A DNA stretch of 64,000 nt. It comes from Acidobacteriaceae bacterium TAA 166. Lineage in GTDB: Bacteria > Acidobacteriota > Terriglobia > Terriglobales > Acidobacteriaceae. The notes under the pieces are model-generated. The model was given only the letters and a program-made list of their open reading frames with translations. It made no database searches and was not told where the DNA came from. This document shows, piece after piece, positions 9,228-17,598 of the stretch; positions within the stretch are counted from its first letter, which is position 1; each line of letters opens with the position of its first letter. The position numbers and the translations under genes are program-made. The DNA lies in contig ATWD01000001.1 in NCBI GenBank assembly GCA_000421065.1, positions 682,001 to 746,000 on the forward strand, given 5' to 3'.

Positions 9228-9784
9228 TGACCACCCGCACGACCACCCCCGGAGCCAATCTCCGGACGCCGCCCTCGATCATCGCCACCATCATCGCCGT
9301 AAGCGCCGTGGCCAGCGCCTTCATCTGCTGGCTGGTCTACTTCCACGCCCCCATCGACGTCGCCGGAACCCGGCTGCGATCGCTTCCGCTGGTCAACGCC
9401 ATCCTGAACGCCCTCTCGACCGTCGCCCTGGTCCTCGGCTACCGTTTTATCCGATCCAGAAAGATCGACCAGCACCGCGCGGCGATGTTCACGGCGTTCG
9501 TCTTCTCGTCCATCTTTCTGGTCTCTTATCTGACCAACTTCACCCTCCACGGCGAGACCCACTTCAACCGCCTCAGCCCCTGGTGGCCCTTTTACTGGAA
9601 GCTGCTGGCCTCCCACATCCTGCTCTCGATCCTCGCCCTTCCGATGATCCTGATCACCTTCTTCCTGTCGCTCACAGGGCGCTTCCCGGCACACCGCAGG
9701 TTGGCGCGCTATACCTGGCCCATCTGGCTCTACGTCTCCATCACCGGCGTCATCGTCTACTGGATGCAGTCGGCGATCCACTAG
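9227..9784 (+). CDS. DUF420 membrane protein (CtaM-like)
   Basis: 185 residues with five hydrophobic segments. The pattern matches the DUF420 family: PLVNAILNALST, a histidine in KIDQHRAAM, FTLHGETHF, and YWKLLASHILLS. Family members (CtaM in firmicutes) help cytochrome aa3-type oxidases mature, and the one-base overlap with ctaB supports the same role here. That functional step is inference from context. Confidence 0.88.
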   Translation: MTTRTTTPGANLRTPPSIIATIIAVSAVASAFICWLVYFHAPIDVAGTRLRSLPLVNAILNALSTVALVLGYRFIRSRKIDQHRAAMFTAFVFSSIFLVSYLTNFTLHGETHFNRLSPWWPFYWKLLASHILLSILALPMILITFFLSLTGRFPAHRRLARYTWPIWLYVSITGVIVYWMQSAIH

Positions 9785-9920
9785 AGCCCTCTCTCCCTGG
9801 TAATGTGGCCTTGGGTGAAATCATTCAGCGTCGTCTCCTTGGGAGAAGACGGCGCCAACCGCTTCCTGTCGCTCTGCACTCTTCAGGGAAATCGCTAGAA
9901 CGGTAAACGCCTTGGCACGC

Positions 9921-10145
9921 ATGCAATCCGACACACGCAAACTTCTCCGCACCGGGCTCTGGATCTTCGGCACCGGGGTGGCTTCGGTCATCGCCATTCA
10001 TTTTTTCTTCGGCGGCATGGGCCGCCAGGGCCCCCACACCAACTCGGGATGGCTCGCCCTGATGGTGGCCATGGGCTGCCTTCCCACCGGAAGCCTCACC
10101 CTGATCCTCGCCCTGATGAAGCTCTTCGCCGACCTCCGCCGGTAA
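9921..10145 (+). CDS. Small two-helix membrane protein, unknown
   Basis: 74 residues from an ATG at 9921 (a TTG nine bases earlier, at 9912, is also possible). Two membrane helices are evident: GLWIFGTGVASVIAIHFFF and WLALMVAMGCL extending to ILALMKLFADL. A short, Gly-rich loop (GGMGRQGPHTNSG) joins them. It lies between the ctaB operon and ssb, both in the same direction. I recognise no family; the codon use matches its neighbours, which supports a real gene. Confidence 0.6.
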   Translation: MQSDTRKLLRTGLWIFGTGVASVIAIHFFFGGMGRQGPHTNSGWLALMVAMGCLPTGSLTLILALMKLFADLRR

Positions 10146-10198
10146 CCCCGCTCCATCTGCTATCCTCAACCTTCAGAACTTGAATCCGGAGTATCCGC

Positions 10199-10669
10199 AT
10201 GGCAAAAGGCGTTAACAAAGTATTTCTTCTCGGCAACGTGGGCAAAGACCCCGAGATCCGTTCCACCGCGAGCGGCACCACGGTTGCCAGCTTCTCCCTC
10301 GCGACCGCTGAGCGGGCTAAAGATCAGCAGGGCAACTGGCAGGACAAGACCGAGTGGCACAATCTCGTCGCCTTCAACCGCACCGCCGAGATCGTTCGCG
10401 ACTACGTCAAAAAGGGAACCCAGCTCTTCATCGAGGGCAGAATTCAGACCCGCTCCTGGGACGACAAGGAATCCGGGCAGAAGAAGTACCGCACCGAGAT
10501 CCTGGTCAACGAGATGAGCCTGCTCGGCGGAGGCCCCGGCCGCGGCGAAGGTTCGAGCTCCGGCGGAGGCTACTCCCGCTCCAACACCACCAGCTTCGAC
10601 CAGCGCACCCCCGCCTCCACGCCCGACTACGCCGACCAGGGCATCACCGACGACGACATCCCCTTCTAG
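10199..10669 (+). CDS. ssb: Single-stranded DNA-binding protein
   Basis: 156 residues. The N-terminal OB-fold (GNVGKDPEIRSTASGT, WHNLVAFNRTAEI, LFIEGRIQTRSW) binds ssDNA. A flexible Gly/Ser-rich linker (about 112-140) leads to the acidic tip DDDIPF, which recruits repair and replication partners in this family. The ATG at 10199 is the obvious start. A large palindromic repeat begins 21 bases after the stop. Confidence 0.96.
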   Translation: MAKGVNKVFLLGNVGKDPEIRSTASGTTVASFSLATAERAKDQQGNWQDKTEWHNLVAFNRTAEIVRDYVKKGTQLFIEGRIQTRSWDDKESGQKKYRTEILVNEMSLLGGGPGRGEGSSSGGGYSRSNTTSFDQRTPASTPDYADQGITDDDIPF

Positions 10670-10690
10670 CTCGTATCGATTTATTTTTTT

Positions 10691-10947
10691 TGAGAGAAAG
10701 AGCAAGCGCTGCCGCGCGGGCCCACTGCGCGTGGGGCGGTCACTTCGTGACCAGTGTATCCCCTCGGGGTGGTTGCTCCCGTTGGTCGCTTGCGAAGATG
10801 TTTGCGCGACCGAAGGAAGGCCCGCGCGGCAAAGCCGATATACGCGTCACGGAGTGACCGCCTGTACCGGGGTCCCCACAAACAGGTCTTCGTTTGTGGG
10901 GTGGCCCAGCGCAGTGGGCCCCGCCGGCAGGCCACCGTCTTTCCTCA
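10691..10947. repeat. Full palindromic intergenic element with a nested hairpin
   Basis: Long copy, about 257 bp. The left end is TGAGAGAAAG, then tip GCGCTGCCGCGCGGGC and the arm with GGCGGTCACTTCGTGACC. The right arm repeats this in inverse (CGTCACGGAGTGACCGCC) and ends with GGCAGGCC and TTTCCTCA. Within the right arm a second hairpin is inserted (CCCCACAAAC and GTTTGTGGGG, 10874-10901), making this copy about 50 bp longer than the others. The right end supplies the TGA stop of the leftward gene at 10945. Confidence 0.85.
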
Positions 10948-11787
10948 AAACACGAATCGCACGCTGCTCTGAAAGATATGATTAGATGCATGATAGCTGG
11001 TGATCGCGGTCTGAAAGCCCGCGCCCAAGGTAATTCCCAGCCGGCTCTTCTCCACCGAGCGAATCGGCAGCCTGCCGACGATGATCCCCGGCGAAAGATA
11101 TATCTGCGTCTTGCCGTCGCGAGGCCCGCCAAGGTAGGTGTTCGAGTTCAGCTCGACCTCGGGGAAGAAGTACCGGCCCACACGATACTGCGCCACGCTG
11201 TTCCAGTGGATCGTGCGTCCCGTAGTGGCGACGTGCGAGGTCGGCAGGCTTCCTCCCAGCGAGCTCATCAGCGTAAAACGGCCAAAGCCCTTCCCCGTAA
11301 GCAGCGTAGGCGTCAACGACGAGCTCGCCGCTCCGTTCTTATAGCTTCCCGTCGGAATATTCCAGGCCAGCGCGCCGCTCACGATGTAGTTGCCATGCTG
11401 CTCATTCCCGGCGAAGAAGCGATACTTCCCCAACAGCGTCATATCGCCGAAGCCGTCCTGAGCGTCATCGCCGTGAACGATGTATCCCGGCACGAAGATA
11501 TCCACCTGAGTATTTGCAAAAGGGATCAGGTTGAACCCCTTGCCGCTGCCATAGTTCCATGTACCTCCGCCGCCGCCCTCTGTGGGCTGGCGCGTAAAGT
11601 CGGTTCGGAAGACCTGCGCCAGCATAGGGAACGGAGAAAACATCGGGACGCTCCACCTCGGCTGCACAGCCTGCGTGCGGGTAGCGCGTTGCTCCCACTT
11701 TGTGGAGAAGTCGCGGAGAAAGCCATCCTGGCAACGAGCAGGCAGAGCCGCAACAAGCAGCAGGAATGAAAATAGAATTCTGAGCAA
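10945..11787 (-). CDS. Secreted outer-membrane-type beta-barrel protein (paralogue A)
   Basis: About 280 residues. A TTG at 11787 with AGAAGGAG seven bases upstream gives a clean signal peptide (LLRILFSFLLLVAALPARCQ). There is no suitable ATG. The mature part is made of alternating beta strands ending in Phe (SSVRFVF), as in outer-membrane barrels. Shared segments (GFGD, GKYRFFAGNEQHGNY, KNGA, LTGKGFG) show it is a paralogue of the gene at 46587. The look is that of the MetA-pathway phenol/transporter barrel family; substrate unknown. Its stop codon lies inside the repeat end. Confidence 0.75.
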   Translation of the reverse strand: MLRILFSFLLLVAALPARCQDGFLRDFSTKWEQRATRTQAVQPRWSVPMFSPFPMLAQVFRTDFTRQPTEGGGGGTWNYGSGKGFNLIPFANTQVDIFVPGYIVHGDDAQDGFGDMTLLGKYRFFAGNEQHGNYIVSGALAWNIPTGSYKNGAASSSLTPTLLTGKGFGRFTLMSSLGGSLPTSHVATTGRTIHWNSVAQYRVGRYFFPEVELNSNTYLGGPRDGKTQIYLSPGIIVGRLPIRSVEKSRLGITLGAGFQTAITSYHASNHIFQSSVRFVF

Positions 11788-11925
11788 AAAATCACTCCTT
11801 CTATCCCGTTGCTTGCCAAAGTAACTCGAGCCGGAATCTTCCGTTCCGGTCTCATCTTCTCCGTCAATCTTATCCCACGTCCGGATTCTCACCTTTGTCA
11901 CCGGAACCGGCTAAACTATATCCCT

Positions 11926-12276
11926 ATGCTCGATGAGACGACCTTCCGCCGCGAATCCGACCACGCCCTCGACTCCCTCAAGCAGTCCCTCATCCGCGCC
12001 GAGGAGCAGAGCGATGCCGAAGAGATTCCCTTCGAGACCGAAGAGAAGAACGGCGTCCTGAACGTGGTCTTCGAGCGCGACGACAGCAAGTTCGTCTTCA
12101 CCCCCAACACCCCCGTGCGGCAGATCTGGATCTCCGCCCAGACCACCAGCTTCAAGCTGGACTGGTCGGACGAGGCGAAGGCCTTCGTCCTCTCCAGGAC
12201 CGGCGAAGACCTCAAGACGCTGACCCAGCGCCTGCTCCGCGAGCACCTGGGAGATCCCGCCGTCTCGCTCCCCTGA
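11926..12276 (+). CDS. cyaY: Frataxin-like iron donor protein CyaY
   Basis: 116 residues. The pattern is that of the frataxin fold: an acidic N-terminal helix (RRESDHALDSLKQSL), a beta sheet with VLNVVFERDDSKFVFTPN, and the family hallmark NTPVRQIWISAQTTSFKLDW, then a C-terminal helix. Frataxins bind iron and modulate the iron-sulfur cluster machinery. The chosen ATG at 11926 gives the usual length; an earlier frame start would add 39 unrelated residues. It diverges from the barrel gene to its left. No isc or suf genes are nearby. Confidence 0.85.
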   Translation: MLDETTFRRESDHALDSLKQSLIRAEEQSDAEEIPFETEEKNGVLNVVFERDDSKFVFTPNTPVRQIWISAQTTSFKLDWSDEAKAFVLSRTGEDLKTLTQRLLREHLGDPAVSLP

Positions 12277-12366
12277 GCCCAAAACAGAACAGGCTACACA
12301 AAAGAGGCAGGCCGTTAAGACCATTCAGGAGTAGACAAGAAATTTAGATGTGGCACAATCCCAGTA

Positions 12367-13245
12367 TTGAGCCTACATTCTCCAACTCCGCTAAAGTCCT
12401 CTTTAGACTCCCTCTCCCATGAGTCCGAAGATCGGTCTCTGACCGTTGATCCTCCACCCCGGCCGACGCTTTCGGTCGCAATCGTTACGCTGAACGAAGA
12501 GCAGAATCTCGCTCGCACCCTCTCGAGCGTCCAGTTCGCCGACGAGATCATCGTCATCGACTCCGGATCCACCGACCGCACCCTCCAGATCGCCCATGAC
12601 TTCGACGCCAAGGTCTTCCAGGAGCCCTGGAAGGGCTTCGCCCGGCAGAAAAACTCGGCGATCGAGAAGTGTACCGGGACCTGGATCCTCTCGCTCGATG
12701 CCGACGAAGAGCTCACGCTCGAGCTGCAGCAGGAGATTCGCGCCCTGCTGCGAAGCAAGCCCATGGCCGACGCCTACCTGATCCGGCGGCGCAATCTCTT
12801 CCTCGGCGACTGGATCCGGCACGGCGGCTACTATCCCGACCCCAAGCTCCGGCTCTTCCGCCGCTACTCGGCCAACTTCGCCCCTCCGGCGCGATTCACC
12901 GAGCGTCCGGTGCATGAGACGATCGCCTTCGACGGCACCCTCGAGACCCTCGAGCACGACCTGATCCACCACGCCTATCCCACCATCGAGAGCTACCTCG
13001 AGCACATGGACCGCTACAGCACCCTCGGCGCCCAGATCATCGTGGACAAGGGCAAGACCAGCCGCTCGTGGTGGAGCTTCTACTCCAACATCTTCGTCAT
13101 CCCCATCTTTACCTTCCTCTGGAACTTCATCTTCCGGTTCGGGTTTCTGGATGGCCGCAAGGGCTTTCTGCTTCACCTTTACCACTCCACCTACACCAGC
13201 TGGAAGTACGCCAAGGCCTGGCAGACGACCCTCCGCGACCGCTGA
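12367..13245 (+). CDS. Family 2 glycosyltransferase (WaaE/KdtX-like)
   Basis: 292 residues. A GT-A nucleotide-sugar fold occupies the first two thirds: VAIVTLNEEQNLARTL, IIVIDSGSTDRT (DSGSTD at 65-70), and the metal-binding DADEE (111-115). The C-terminal part (SFYSNIFVIPIFTFLWNFIF, then FLDGRKGF and SWKYAKAW) is membrane-associated and is seen in lipopolysaccharide core glucosyltransferases of the WaaE type. The only start in frame before the fold is a TTG at 12367 without a clear ribosome site, so the first 30 residues are uncertain. The acceptor is unknown. Confidence 0.85.
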   Translation: MSLHSPTPLKSSLDSLSHESEDRSLTVDPPPRPTLSVAIVTLNEEQNLARTLSSVQFADEIIVIDSGSTDRTLQIAHDFDAKVFQEPWKGFARQKNSAIEKCTGTWILSLDADEELTLELQQEIRALLRSKPMADAYLIRRRNLFLGDWIRHGGYYPDPKLRLFRRYSANFAPPARFTERPVHETIAFDGTLETLEHDLIHHAYPTIESYLEHMDRYSTLGAQIIVDKGKTSRSWWSFYSNIFVIPIFTFLWNFIFRFGFLDGRKGFLLHLYHSTYTSWKYAKAWQTTLRDR

Positions 13246-13267
13246 GGAGCGTGCTACAAAGGAACGC

Positions 13268-14851
13268 ATGTCCCTGCGTCTCCTTCTTAGCATCCTTACG
13301 CTCGCAATGCCCCTGCTGGCCCAGACCTCGGCCGATTCAATCAAAACCGACGATCTTAAAGCGGATATCTTCTTCCTCTCCTCGGACGATCTGGCCGGGC
13401 GCAACGCCGGCAGCCCGGAGGACCGCATCGCGGCCGACTACATCGCCGCGGAGTTCATGCGCCTGGGCCTGAAACCCATGGGGGACAACGGCACCTTCTT
13501 CCAGAACATGGAGATTCTCACCGGCCGCCCCGACCGGGATCGCTCCTCCCTCACGACGACCGTCAACGGTGTAGAACACCGCTATCCTCTTGGAGAAGAC
13601 GTTCAGCTCGCCCGCCAGAGCCTGCGCGACGCCTCCCCCTGCGGGAAGGTGGTCTTCGCCGGATACGGAATCTCCGCTCCGGAGTTCAACTACGACGACT
13701 TCTCCGGCATCGACGTAAAAGGAAAGATCGCCCTCGTCCTCACGCGCGAGCCCCAGGCCAACGACGCCGGATCCAGGTTCATGGGCACCTGGGACACCTA
13801 CCATGCCTTCAACTGGCACAAGATCGAGGAGCTGCGCAGACGAGGCGCTGCCGGCATTCTCATCGTTCAGGACCGGACTCCCCGCGCAGTGAAGACGATT
13901 CCCGCAACCTCGCCGCGGCCGTCCGGAGAGCCCTCCTACGCTCTCGCCGGCCAGATGTGGGACATCCCCGTCTTCCTCGTAAAGCGCGACGTAGCCGACC
14001 ATCTGCTCGCTCCCAGCGGAAAAGATGCCGACGGTCTTCAGGCCGGAATCGACAGCTCCGTTCGTCCAAACTCCTTCGATGTGTCCCAGAGCTCCGCCTG
14101 TCTCACGAAGTCCTACACAGCCGTCGAGCCGCACCAGGGGCGCAACGTCGTCGCCCTGCTCGAGGGCTCCGATCCCACGCTGAAGGCCCAGACTATCCTC
14201 CTCACCGCCCACCACGACCACATGGGCACGTCGAATGGCCACATCTATCACGGAGCCGACGATAACGCCTCCGGCATCGCCGGAATGCTCGCCGTCGCCC
14301 GATCGATGACGCAGGGCAAGGTTCGTCCCAAACGAAGCATCCTGTTCCTCGCCTACGACGGCGAAGAGCGCATCTTCCTCGGCTCGTATTTTTACGTCAC
14401 CCACCCTGCCGTTCCGTTGAGCCAGACCATCGCAACGTTCAACCTCGACATGATCGGCCGCAACGAGGACGACGCCAACTGGCCCACCCCCGCCGACCGC
14501 AACGTAAACATGGTCAACGTCCTCGGCACCCGCTACAACCCGGGCCTGCGCCAGATCATCGACAACCAGAACCAACACGAAGCTCTGAAGCTGGACTACA
14601 AGATGGACACCGTCGATCCCGATTCCCTCTGGTCCCGCAGCGACCACTTCTGGTTCGCCACCCTCCACATCCCGCAGGTGGAGTTTCAGACCGGCCTGCA
14701 CCCGGACTATCACACCGAGAACGACACCTGGGACCGGATCAACTATCCCAAGCTGACCAAGATCGCCCGCCTCGTCGCCCGCTCCGTCGCCGACCTCGCA
14801 GACTCCGGCAAGCCCATACCCTTCCTCAGCGCGGGAGAGAGTCCTCACTAG
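13268..14851 (+). CDS. Secreted M28-family zinc peptidase
   Basis: 527 residues with a signal peptide (MSLRLLLSILTLAMPLLAQ). A protease-associated domain lies around 110-260 (KVVFAGYGISAPEF, RGAAGILIVQD). The M28 catalytic domain starts near 300, with zinc ligands and catalytic residues in TAHHDHMG (His315 on), GADDNASG, YDGEERIFLGS, NLDMIGR and LHPDYHTENDT. The family cleaves amino-terminal residues from peptides. The ATG at 13268 follows AAAGGAA. A large repeat element starts right after the TAG stop. Confidence 0.9.
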   Translation: MSLRLLLSILTLAMPLLAQTSADSIKTDDLKADIFFLSSDDLAGRNAGSPEDRIAADYIAAEFMRLGLKPMGDNGTFFQNMEILTGRPDRDRSSLTTTVNGVEHRYPLGEDVQLARQSLRDASPCGKVVFAGYGISAPEFNYDDFSGIDVKGKIALVLTREPQANDAGSRFMGTWDTYHAFNWHKIEELRRRGAAGILIVQDRTPRAVKTIPATSPRPSGEPSYALAGQMWDIPVFLVKRDVADHLLAPSGKDADGLQAGIDSSVRPNSFDVSQSSACLTKSYTAVEPHQGRNVVALLEGSDPTLKAQTILLTAHHDHMGTSNGHIYHGADDNASGIAGMLAVARSMTQGKVRPKRSILFLAYDGEERIFLGSYFYVTHPAVPLSQTIATFNLDMIGRNEDDANWPTPADRNVNMVNVLGTRYNPGLRQIIDNQNQHEALKLDYKMDTVDPDSLWSRSDHFWFATLHIPQVEFQTGLHPDYHTENDTWDRINYPKLTKIARLVARSVADLADSGKPIPFLSAGESPH

Positions 14852-15049
14852 AAAAGACAGCGCTGCCGCGCGGGCCCACTGCGTGTAGGGCGGTCACTTC
14901 GTGTATTTGCCCTTTGGGTTAGGGCTTCCGTTGGCCGCCTGCAAAGATTTTTGCGCCGACCAGCGGGAGGCCCGTGCCGAAGGCGGTATACGCGTCACGA
15001 AGTAACCGCCCCATGCGCAGTGGGCTCGGCCGGCGGGCCAGCCTTTTCC
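14852..15049. repeat. Full palindromic intergenic element
   Basis: About 198 bp between the M28 peptidase stop and the B12-binding gene. It opens AAAAGACAGCGCTGCCGCG and ends GGGCCAGCCTTTTCC. Left arm GGCGGTCACTTCGTG and right arm CACGAAGTAACCGCC are complementary but have drifted; TTCCGTTGGCCG and CGACCAGCGGGAGG form the inner arms. Confidence 0.85.
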
Positions 15050-15084
15050 AAATCAAGCCGAAGGAAACGTATACTCACAAACGC

Positions 15085-15501
15085 ATGCCCACCCCACCCA
15101 TCCGCGTGCTCGTCGCCAAACCCGGCCTCGACGGTCACGACCGCGGCGCCAAGATCATCGCCCGCGCCCTTCGCGACGCCGGCATGGAGGTCATCTACAC
15201 CGGCCTGCGCCAGACGCCCGAAAAGATCGTCTCCGCCGCCATCCAGGAAGACGTCGACTGCATCGGCCTCTCCATCCTCTCGGGAGCCCACAACGCCATC
15301 CTCCCCCGCATCGCCGAGCTCCTGCGCGAGCAGCGCGCCGAAGACATCCTCCTCGTCCTGGGAGGCACTATCCCCGAAGAGGACTTTCCCCGCATGAAAC
15401 AAAGCGGCGTCGCGGCCATCTTTGGCCCCGGAACGCCGCTTGAAGTCACCATTCAATTCATCCGCAAAAACGTAAAGCCCCGCGGCCTGCTTACCAGCTG
15501 A
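15085..15501 (+). CDS. Cobalamin-binding subunit of an acyl-CoA mutase
   Basis: 138 residues, the size of a stand-alone B12-binding domain as in the small subunit of isobutyryl-CoA or methylmalonyl-CoA mutases. The cobalamin signature is intact: [11 protein letters not shown] (DxHxxG with the axial His), SILSGAH, and [11 protein letters not shown]. It would pair with a large catalytic subunit, which is not in this window. The ATG at 15085 has a weak upstream AAGGAA. It converges on, and overlaps by 11 bases, the SDR remnant, whose neighbours are branched-chain acyl-CoA enzymes; this fits a propionyl- or isobutyryl-CoA role. Confidence 0.9.
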   Translation: MPTPPIRVLVAKPGLDGHDRGAKIIARALRDAGMEVIYTGLRQTPEKIVSAAIQEDVDCIGLSILSGAHNAILPRIAELLREQRAEDILLVLGGTIPEEDFPRMKQSGVAAIFGPGTPLEVTIQFIRKNVKPRGLLTS

Positions 15502-16226
15502 TCGCCTCGCCCAGGTGGAAGTAGCCGCCCGTCGGCCCATCCGGTCCCAGGGTCGCCAGCTCGACCGAGGTCTTCGCTCCCTCCTCGATCTCCATTGGAG
15601 CCGCGTCCGTTCCCATGTCCGTCTTCACCCATCCCGGGTGCACGGAGTTCACCTTGATCTTGGCGTCCTTCAAAGCATGCGCCAGATGAATCGTGTAGGA
15701 GTTGAGCGCGGCCTTCGAAGCGTTATACGCGAACGCCTTGACCTCGTAGATGGGAGAGCCCTCCGTGGCCCCCAGCGAGAGCGAGCCCAGGATGCTCGAG
15801 AGATTCACGATCCTTCCCGCCTCGCTCTTCTTCACCAGAGGCAGCAGGGCATTCGTCACCGCAACCGTCGCGAAGAAATTCGTCTCGAACGTCTTCCGCA
15901 GATCGTCTTCCGAGATCGAGAGCGTCGTATTCCCGCCGATCGATTCCAGCATCACCCCGGCGTTATTGATCAGGATGTCCAGATGCCCGAACTCCTTCTC
16001 GATCTTCTCCGCCGCCGCCTCCACATCGGCAGGATTGACGACGTCGAACTTCACCGCGCGTGCGTCAATTCCCTCTTTCTTCAGCTGCTCCGCGGCAGCC
16101 TCTCCCCGAGCCAGATCGCGCGCCCAGCAGAACCGTGATGCCCTGCTTGCCCAGCTGCCGCGCCGTCTCGAAGCCGATTCCCTTGTTCGCGCCGGAGATC
16201 AGCGCAACCTTCTTCTCTGCACTCAT
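15491..16226 (-). pseudogene. Short-chain dehydrogenase/reductase broken by a frameshift
   Basis: The ATG at 16226 begins a normal SDR (KKVALISGANKGIGFETARQ, NAD(P)-binding TGxxxGxG type). At about 16117-16124, after LLGAR, the frame breaks. The continuation (DLARGEAAAEQL onward) lies in another frame and runs through LINNAG, the catalytic YNASKAAL and VHPGWVKTDMG to the stop at 15491. Loss of one GC pair from a GCGCGC run (or gain of one base) explains the shift exactly. It is last in the leucine-type cluster. It could be true decay or a sequencing error. Confidence 0.85.
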
Positions 16227-16281
16227 GGACGTTGTCCTCGCATCTCGCTGAATTGAACGACCCTTGTCGGGTCCCAACGCT

Positions 16282-16710
16282 TCAGATGAGCACCGCGGCG
16301 AAACGGCTCGCATATTTCTCCGGCAGCGAATGCTTCTTCATGTCCTTGCCCACCACGACATGAACCGTCTCTCCCTCGCACAGAAACGCCTGATCGGCGG
16401 GTCGGATAATCCTGTAGCCGAACTTGATGACCGCCCCCCGCGCCGCCAGCAGCCGCGTCTCCACCACCAGATCGTCATCGTACCGCGCCGGGGACTTATA
16501 CCGTGCCGACACGTCGGCCACGGCAATCGCCAGCCCATCCTCGCGCTCCATCGTGCGATAGTCCATTCCCAGAGCGCGGATAAAATCCACGCGCCCCACC
16601 TCGAACCAGACCAGGTAGTTCGCGTGATAGACCACGCCCATCTGGTCGGTCTCGGCATAGCGCACGCGAATGCGAGACTGGCTTACATGGTTTACTGGGA
16701 TTTCATTCAT
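16282..16710 (-). CDS. Acyl-CoA thioesterase, 4HBT/YbgC family
   Basis: 142-residue hot-dog-fold thioesterase. The active-site segment RYAETDQMGVVYHANYLVWFE carries the catalytic Asp and the conserved VYHxxY of YbgC-type enzymes; later strands (YKSPARYDDDLVVETRL, VHVVVGKDMK) fit. It would hydrolyse acyl-CoA to the free acid and CoA. It lies 26 bases downstream of the enoyl-CoA hydratase in one transcription unit, which suggests a housekeeping role in branched-chain acyl-CoA breakdown rather than envelope function. Confidence 0.9.
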   Translation of the reverse strand: MNEIPVNHVSQSRIRVRYAETDQMGVVYHANYLVWFEVGRVDFIRALGMDYRTMEREDGLAIAVADVSARYKSPARYDDDLVVETRLLAARGAVIKFGYRIIRPADQAFLCEGETVHVVVGKDMKKHSLPEKYASRFAAVLI

Positions 16711-16736
16711 CCTACCAGTCTAACCAATCCTCGCAC

Positions 16737-17516
16737 CTACTTCCCCCACACCGGCCGGCGCTTCTCGAGGAATGCAGCCACCCCTTCGTGGAAGTCGTGC
16801 ATCGCCCTCACCTCCGCGTTCGCCGACATGGCATGCCCGATCGCCGCATCCAGCCATGCCCGATTCTGTGTCGCCATCAGGTGCTTGGTCGCGGCGATGG
16901 ACTGTGGGCTGTTCTCCTTGAGCGCCTGCGCCAGCTCGTCCGCCCTCTCCGCCAGCTGCTCGGCCGGAACCACCTCGTTCACCAACCCCAGCCGCTCCGC
17001 CTCCTCCGACGTGAAGAGCCTTCCGCTCAACAAAAGATCGCGCGTGCGCTTCTCCCCGATCTGCAGCGTAAGAAACGCCGAGACCAGCGCCGGAACGAAG
17101 CCGATCTTCACCTCCGTGTATCCGAACTTCACCCCCGGGGCCGCCAGCGTGAAGTCACAGATCGTAGCCAGCCCCGTGCCGCCCGCGATCGCCGGTCCCT
17201 GCACCACCGCGATCGTAGGCTTGGGAAGCTCGTATAGCGTGCGGAACAGCCTCGCCACGCGCTCCGCATCCACCACGTGCTCGGACTGCGACTTAGCCGC
17301 CACCGCCTGCAGATGCACCAAATCCAGACCCGCGCAGAACGCCTCGCCCGCCCCGGTCAACACCACCACCCGGCAGTGCCCCGAACCCGCCTTCTCAAAA
17401 GCCGCGATCAACTCGTCCTGCATCTCCGGGGTCATCGCGTTGCGGCGCGTCGGCCGGTTCAGCATGATCGTCTTGATGCCATCTTCTTCCGTCACCAGAA
17501 TCGTCTTGTAGCTCAT
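16737..17516 (-). CDS. Enoyl-CoA hydratase, methylglutaconyl-CoA hydratase-like
   Basis: 259-residue crotonase-fold enzyme. The CoA-binding and oxyanion segments are AFCAGLDL and GPAIAGGTGLATICD, and the acidic residue follows in GYTEVKIGFVPA. The first catalytic Glu of mitochondrial enoyl-CoA hydratase is a Gly here (GGTGLA), as I recall for LiuC-type 3-methylglutaconyl-CoA hydratases. Together with the upstream HMG-CoA lyase and carboxyltransferase, this points to leucine catabolism. The exact substrate is inference. Confidence 0.85.
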   Translation of the reverse strand: MSYKTILVTEEDGIKTIMLNRPTRRNAMTPEMQDELIAAFEKAGSGHCRVVVLTGAGEAFCAGLDLVHLQAVAAKSQSEHVVDAERVARLFRTLYELPKPTIAVVQGPAIAGGTGLATICDFTLAAPGVKFGYTEVKIGFVPALVSAFLTLQIGEKRTRDLLLSGRLFTSEEAERLGLVNEVVPAEQLAERADELAQALKENSPQSIAATKHLMATQNRAWLDAAIGHAMSANAEVRAMHDFHEGVAAFLEKRRPVWGK

Positions 17517-17598
17517 ATCCCCGTCGCCTCTTTCGCCGAACAGAATCCTACCGCAATGCCTCTGCTACTGAACCGCCGTCGCTACTGAACCGCAGCCT

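Noticed and set aside
14974..15084. N-terminal extension of the B12-binding protein
   Set aside because: It is translated repeat sequence; the domain begins at the ATG at 15085.
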